A stretch of 47,053 nt of DNA from positions 1 to 47,053 of the forward strand of contig NZ_MCIG01000016.1 in assembly GCF_001705035.1 (NCBI RefSeq), written 5' to 3'. Under the pieces are notes generated by a model. It was not told the origin of the DNA. It saw only the letters and a program-made list of their open reading frames with translations, and made no database searches. This DNA is from Curtobacterium sp. UCD-KPL2560 (GTDB lineage: Bacteria; Actinomycetota; Actinomycetes; Actinomycetales; Microbacteriaceae). Of the stretch, positions 44,678 through 47,053 are shown one piece after another (the stretch's first letter is position 1; every line of letters begins with the position of its first letter). A program made the translations under genes and the position numbers.

Positions 44678-45397
44678 CCGGACCGGCACCGCCGCTCCCT
44701 CGCGCGGCCGCAGGATCGGCACCTTCGGCATCACCCAGTCGACCCACACCACGCGCGCTGCCGGCGTCACCGCGAGGGCCCACAGCACCGAGGCCGCCGC
44801 GTCGGTCGGGTAGTGCACGGCGTCGATCGACACCGACAGGAACACGACGACGATCGCCACGACGCCGAGCACCTGAGCCAGTCGGTGCCACCGCGTCTCG
44901 CGGACGACCCACACGAGCGCGATGACGAACGCCGTGATGTACACGGTGTGCCCGCTCGGGTACCCGGGGTCTGGCTGCACGGGGAACGGGTGCGGCAGGA
45001 GCGCCACGTCGGGACGTGCCCGGTGCACGATCTCCTTGACCGCCGCGGAGGGCAGCCACGTGATCGCGATCGTCATCCCGAAGCCGAGCGCCGGCCGGAT
45101 GTCCCGTGCCCGCCACCAGATGATGCCGGCGACGACGAAGGTCAGCGCGATCGCCGGCACCGGGCTGATCACGTGGTAGACCGCGGTCGTGAAGGCCCCG
45201 AGCGCGCCGACGTGCAACTCGTTGAACGCCTTCGACAGACCGAGGTCGACGGTGCCGAGGAAGAACCCGATGATCGTCAGGACGACCACGGACACGACGG
45301 CCACGGCGATCGCGACGAGCGGGTAGGGGTTCGGTTCGAGGATGCCGACGACGTCGGCCGTTCGCCTGCTGCGGCGGTGTTCGGGCGCGTCGGTCAT
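44672..45397 (-). CDS. PAP2-superfamily membrane phosphatase
   Basis: A 241-residue membrane protein with about five to six helices, of the phosphatidic-acid-phosphatase/undecaprenyl-pyrophosphatase type. Motif 1 is KEIVHRARP, motif 2 is PGYPSGHTVY, and motif 3 is SVSIDAVHYPTD, which has His and Asp but Val in place of the usual Arg of S-R-x5-H-x3-D. Its role may be recycling a lipid carrier. Start at the ATG at 45397. No clear ribosome-binding site; the frame is open further upstream. Confidence 0.86.
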   Translation of the reverse strand: MTDAPEHRRSRRTADVVGILEPNPYPLVAIAVAVVSVVVLTIIGFFLGTVDLGLSKAFNELHVGALGAFTTAVYHVISPVPAIALTFVVAGIIWWRARDIRPALGFGMTIAITWLPSAAVKEIVHRARPDVALLPHPFPVQPDPGYPSGHTVYITAFVIALVWVVRETRWHRLAQVLGVVAIVVVFLSVSIDAVHYPTDAAASVLWALAVTPAARVVWVDWVMPKVPILRPREGAAVPVRR

Positions 45398-45469
45398 CCG
45401 ACCATGGTGGCAGGGCACGGGCGCGCGCGACGGTGCGCCACCCGAGGACGCATCAGAGACCACACAGGA

Positions 45470-45497
45470 CCGGCGGACTCCGCACCCCGTCCGCCGG
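45470..45497. terminator. Hairpin after the Dabb gene
   Basis: CCGGCGGAC (45470-45478) and GTCCGCCGG (45489-45497) are 9-base arms around TCCGCACCCC, beginning two bases after the Dabb stop (45500-45502) in its direction of transcription. Suited to end the leftward Dabb transcript. Confidence 0.72.
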
Positions 45498-45499
45498 GG

Positions 45500-45796
45500 T
45501 CAGTCCTCGACGTCGAAGACCACGACGCGGGAGCTCGACCCGCCGATGTGGTCGGCGACCGGTCGGTGCTCCGGGTGCGGCAGGTAGGCCGCGAGCGCGT
45601 CCCGGTCGCGGAAGCGCACCACGAGCATCCAGTCGAAGCCGCCCTCGAGACCCTCGGTGCTCACGCTCGGCCCGGAGCGCACCGACTCGACGCCGTCGAT
45701 CCGGGGCAGGTGCTCCCGGCACAGCGCGTCGGCTCGCTCGGCGTCACCGCCCGCGCCGTCCCACGCCACCAGCACCACGTGCGTCACACCGGCCAT
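45500..45796 (-). CDS. Dabb-family (stress-responsive alpha/beta-barrel) protein
   Basis: A 98-residue protein matching the Dabb (PF07876) pattern: VTHVVLVAWDGAG at the start, HLPRIDGVESVRSGPSVSTEG, then FDWMLVVRFRDRDALAAYLPHPEHRPVADHI near the end. Forms a small ferredoxin-like dimer; enzymatic role unclear. Start at the ATG at 45796; the frame is open further upstream but starts in less conserved sequence. Monocistronic between repeat copy G and a terminator hairpin. Confidence 0.85.
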   Translation of the reverse strand: MAGVTHVVLVAWDGAGGDAERADALCREHLPRIDGVESVRSGPSVSTEGLEGGFDWMLVVRFRDRDALAAYLPHPEHRPVADHIGGSSSRVVVFDVED

Positions 45797-45935
45797 CGTC
45801 GCTCCCGTCGTCGTCGCCCACCCTGCCAGCACCGGACTGGGACAGCCCACCGGTGGGTCGTGCCTCCGCATGGACGCCCCCTGCGTTCCGCGGCGTCAGG
45901 TGACCGAGCGCATCGGGTCGCGGACGCGACCGGGA

Positions 45936-45983
45936 GACGGACGGGAGGCGCGGTGCGGGCTGGCACCGTGCCTCCCGTCCGTC
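45936..45983. repeat. Palindromic 3'-end element, copy G
   Basis: A 48-base copy with 20-base outer arms (GACGGACGGGAGGC and its complement) and a partly mispaired centre (GCGCGGTGCGGGCTGGCACCGT). Flanks CGCGACC and GTGGTCGCG form additional outer arms. It lies 86 bases after the SDR stop (46070), upstream of the Dabb gene. The rest of the 45797-46069 gap shows no gene. Confidence 0.82.
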
Positions 45984-46069
45984 CCGTGGTCGCGTCGGAC
46001 GCGGCGTGCGTCGTCCGGAGCCGCGTCGGACGCGACCTGCGTCGTCCGGTGCGCCGCGTCGGACCCGGC

Positions 46070-46957
46070 TCAGAAGGCGGGCGTGCCGCCCGCGATCGTG
46101 ATCGTCGAGCCGGACTGGTAGCTCGACTCCGGGCTGACGAGGTGGACGTACGCCGCCCCGAGCTCGGCGGGCTGGCCGGGGCGGCCGAACGGCGCCTGCT
46201 CACCGAAGTGCGACACGGTCTCGGCGTCGTCGGAACCCGGCTGGAGCGGCGTCCACACCGGACCCGGCGCGACCGAGTTGACGCGGATGCCCTTCGGGGC
46301 GAGCTGCTGCGCGACGGCCTCGGTGAAGGTCTTCACGGCGCTCTTCGAGATCGCGTAGTCGACCTTGTCGGGCGAGGGCGTCGCGGCCTGGATCGAGCCG
46401 GTCGTGACGATCGTCGAGCCGGGCTCGAGGTGCGGCACCGCGGCCTGGGTCAGCCAGAACAGCGAGTAGATGTTCGTCTTGAACGTCGAGTCGAAGTGCT
46501 CGGTGGTCAGGGTCAGGATGTCGTCGTTGCTGTCCATCCGACCGGCAACCATGACGAGGGTGTCGAGGCCACCGAGCTCGTCGACGGCGCGCTGCACGAG
46601 GTCCCGGCAGTACTGCTCATCGGAGATGTCGCCCGGCACGAGCACCGCACGACGTCCCTCCGACTCGAGGAGGTCGCGGACCTGCTCGGCGTCCTCCTGC
46701 TCGTCGGGCAGGTAGGACAGGACCAGGTCGGCGCCCTCGCGGGACAGGGCGATCGCGGCGGCGCGACCGATGCCGGAGTCGGCGCCGGTGACGATGCCGC
46801 GGAAGCCGGTGAGGCGCTCCTTGCCGACGTAGCTGTCCTCGCCGTGGTCGGGCTTCGGGTCCATCTTGTACGCGGCGCCCGGGAGCGACTGCTCCTGCTC
46901 GGGGAACGGCGGCTTCGGGTAGAGGGAGTTCGGGTCGCGCTTGTCGTACTGGCTCAT
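46070..46957 (-). CDS. SDR-family oxidoreductase, YghA-like paralogue
   Basis: A 295-residue short-chain dehydrogenase with the same N-terminal design as the protein at 20257-21183 (NSLYPKPPFPEQEQSLPGAAYK; DHGEDSYVGKERLTGFRG). The NAD(P) motif is TGADSGIGRA and the catalytic residues are in TTGSIQAATPSPDKVDYAISK. The structural NNAG motif is replaced by MVAG (DTLVMVAGRM), an unusual change. Start at the ATG at 46957; the open frame continues toward the window edge but without a good start context. Substrate unknown. Confidence 0.9.
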   Translation of the reverse strand: MSQYDKRDPNSLYPKPPFPEQEQSLPGAAYKMDPKPDHGEDSYVGKERLTGFRGIVTGADSGIGRAAAIALSREGADLVLSYLPDEQEDAEQVRDLLESEGRRAVLVPGDISDEQYCRDLVQRAVDELGGLDTLVMVAGRMDSNDDILTLTTEHFDSTFKTNIYSLFWLTQAAVPHLEPGSTIVTTGSIQAATPSPDKVDYAISKSAVKTFTEAVAQQLAPKGIRVNSVAPGPVWTPLQPGSDDAETVSHFGEQAPFGRPGQPAELGAAYVHLVSPESSYQSGSTITIAGGTPAF

Positions 46958-47053
46958 GGGGCCATGGTGCTCGGGGGTGGGCGAGCGGGCGGGCAGCGTC
47001 ACCGAGGTGGCGCGGTCGGTTCCGTCGTAGCGGATGTCGGTCGTCACCGGCCC

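Overview
The window is chromosomal DNA from a very high-GC actinobacterium. Almost every codon ends in G or C, GTG starts are frequent, and ATGA/GTGA stop-start overlaps are common. The gene set (two LytR-CpsA-Psr cell-wall ligases, an Rpf-type resuscitation factor, ThrE-type exporter, DUF2795, DUF6314 and DUF3618/holin membrane genes, a six-gene Mrp antiporter) fits the Microbacteriaceae; Curtobacterium is my best guess, made from general appearance and not from a database search. I see no integrase, transposase, phage structural gene, CRISPR array, tRNA or rRNA, so this looks like ordinary chromosome and not a genomic island.

Layout, left to right. 0.1-4.5 kb: TetR-controlled drug exporter, acetyltransferase, HAD phosphatase, metallo-beta-lactamase-fold hydrolase. 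4.6-6.6 kb: an overlapping three-gene envelope/stress operon (DUF3618, holin-like, Ala-rich membrane protein). 6.8-9.1 kb: glycosyltransferase, then two overlapping secreted proteins. 9.2-10.8 kb: divergent XRE-cupin regulator and thioredoxin-reductase-like flavoprotein. 10.8-14.3 kb: leftward cluster of zinc alcohol dehydrogenase, epimerase, DUF6314 and pentapeptide-repeat genes. 14.6-20.1 kb: polysaccharide deacetylase lipoprotein, AlkD-like protein, OsmC protein, ThrE exporter, DUF2795, TetR, small orphan. 20.3-26.1 kb: YghA-like SDR, secreted Gln/Gly-rich protein, EEP hydrolase, ECF sigma factor, LCP ligase, GntR. 26.1-30.6 kb: MMPL exporter divergent from MarR, second LCP ligase, Rpf-LysM. 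30.9-33.0 kb: RlmC methyltransferase, SMP-30 lactonase. 33.2-39.5 kb: Mrp Na+/H+ antiporter operon mnhACDEFG (A fused to B). 39.5-47 kb: epimerase, MFS exporter divergent from SoxR, NarL-type two-component system, PAP2 phosphatase, Dabb protein, second YghA-like SDR.

Functional themes are envelope building and remodelling (LCP, Rpf, deacetylase, glycosyltransferase, PAP2), efflux with local regulators (TetR/MFS, MarR/MMPL, SoxR/MFS), and redox, osmotic or alkaline stress (OsmC, TrxR-like, SoxR, Mrp, two SDRs).

I did not find a convincing new multi-gene system. The most unusual content is non-coding. A family of seven imperfect-to-perfect palindromic elements (about 42-56 bp core) each lies within about 90 bp after a stop codon; several copies keep their pairing although the sequence has changed. 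There are several clean palindromic operators sitting on apparently leaderless promoters. A leader upstream of the rpf-like gene has two crossing stems. A GAAC-N4-GTTC (LexA-box-like) palindrome lies between the AlkD-like and OsmC genes. Only one gene-free stretch exceeds 300 bp (30565-30930), and it holds the rpf leader and promoter plus one palindromic element.
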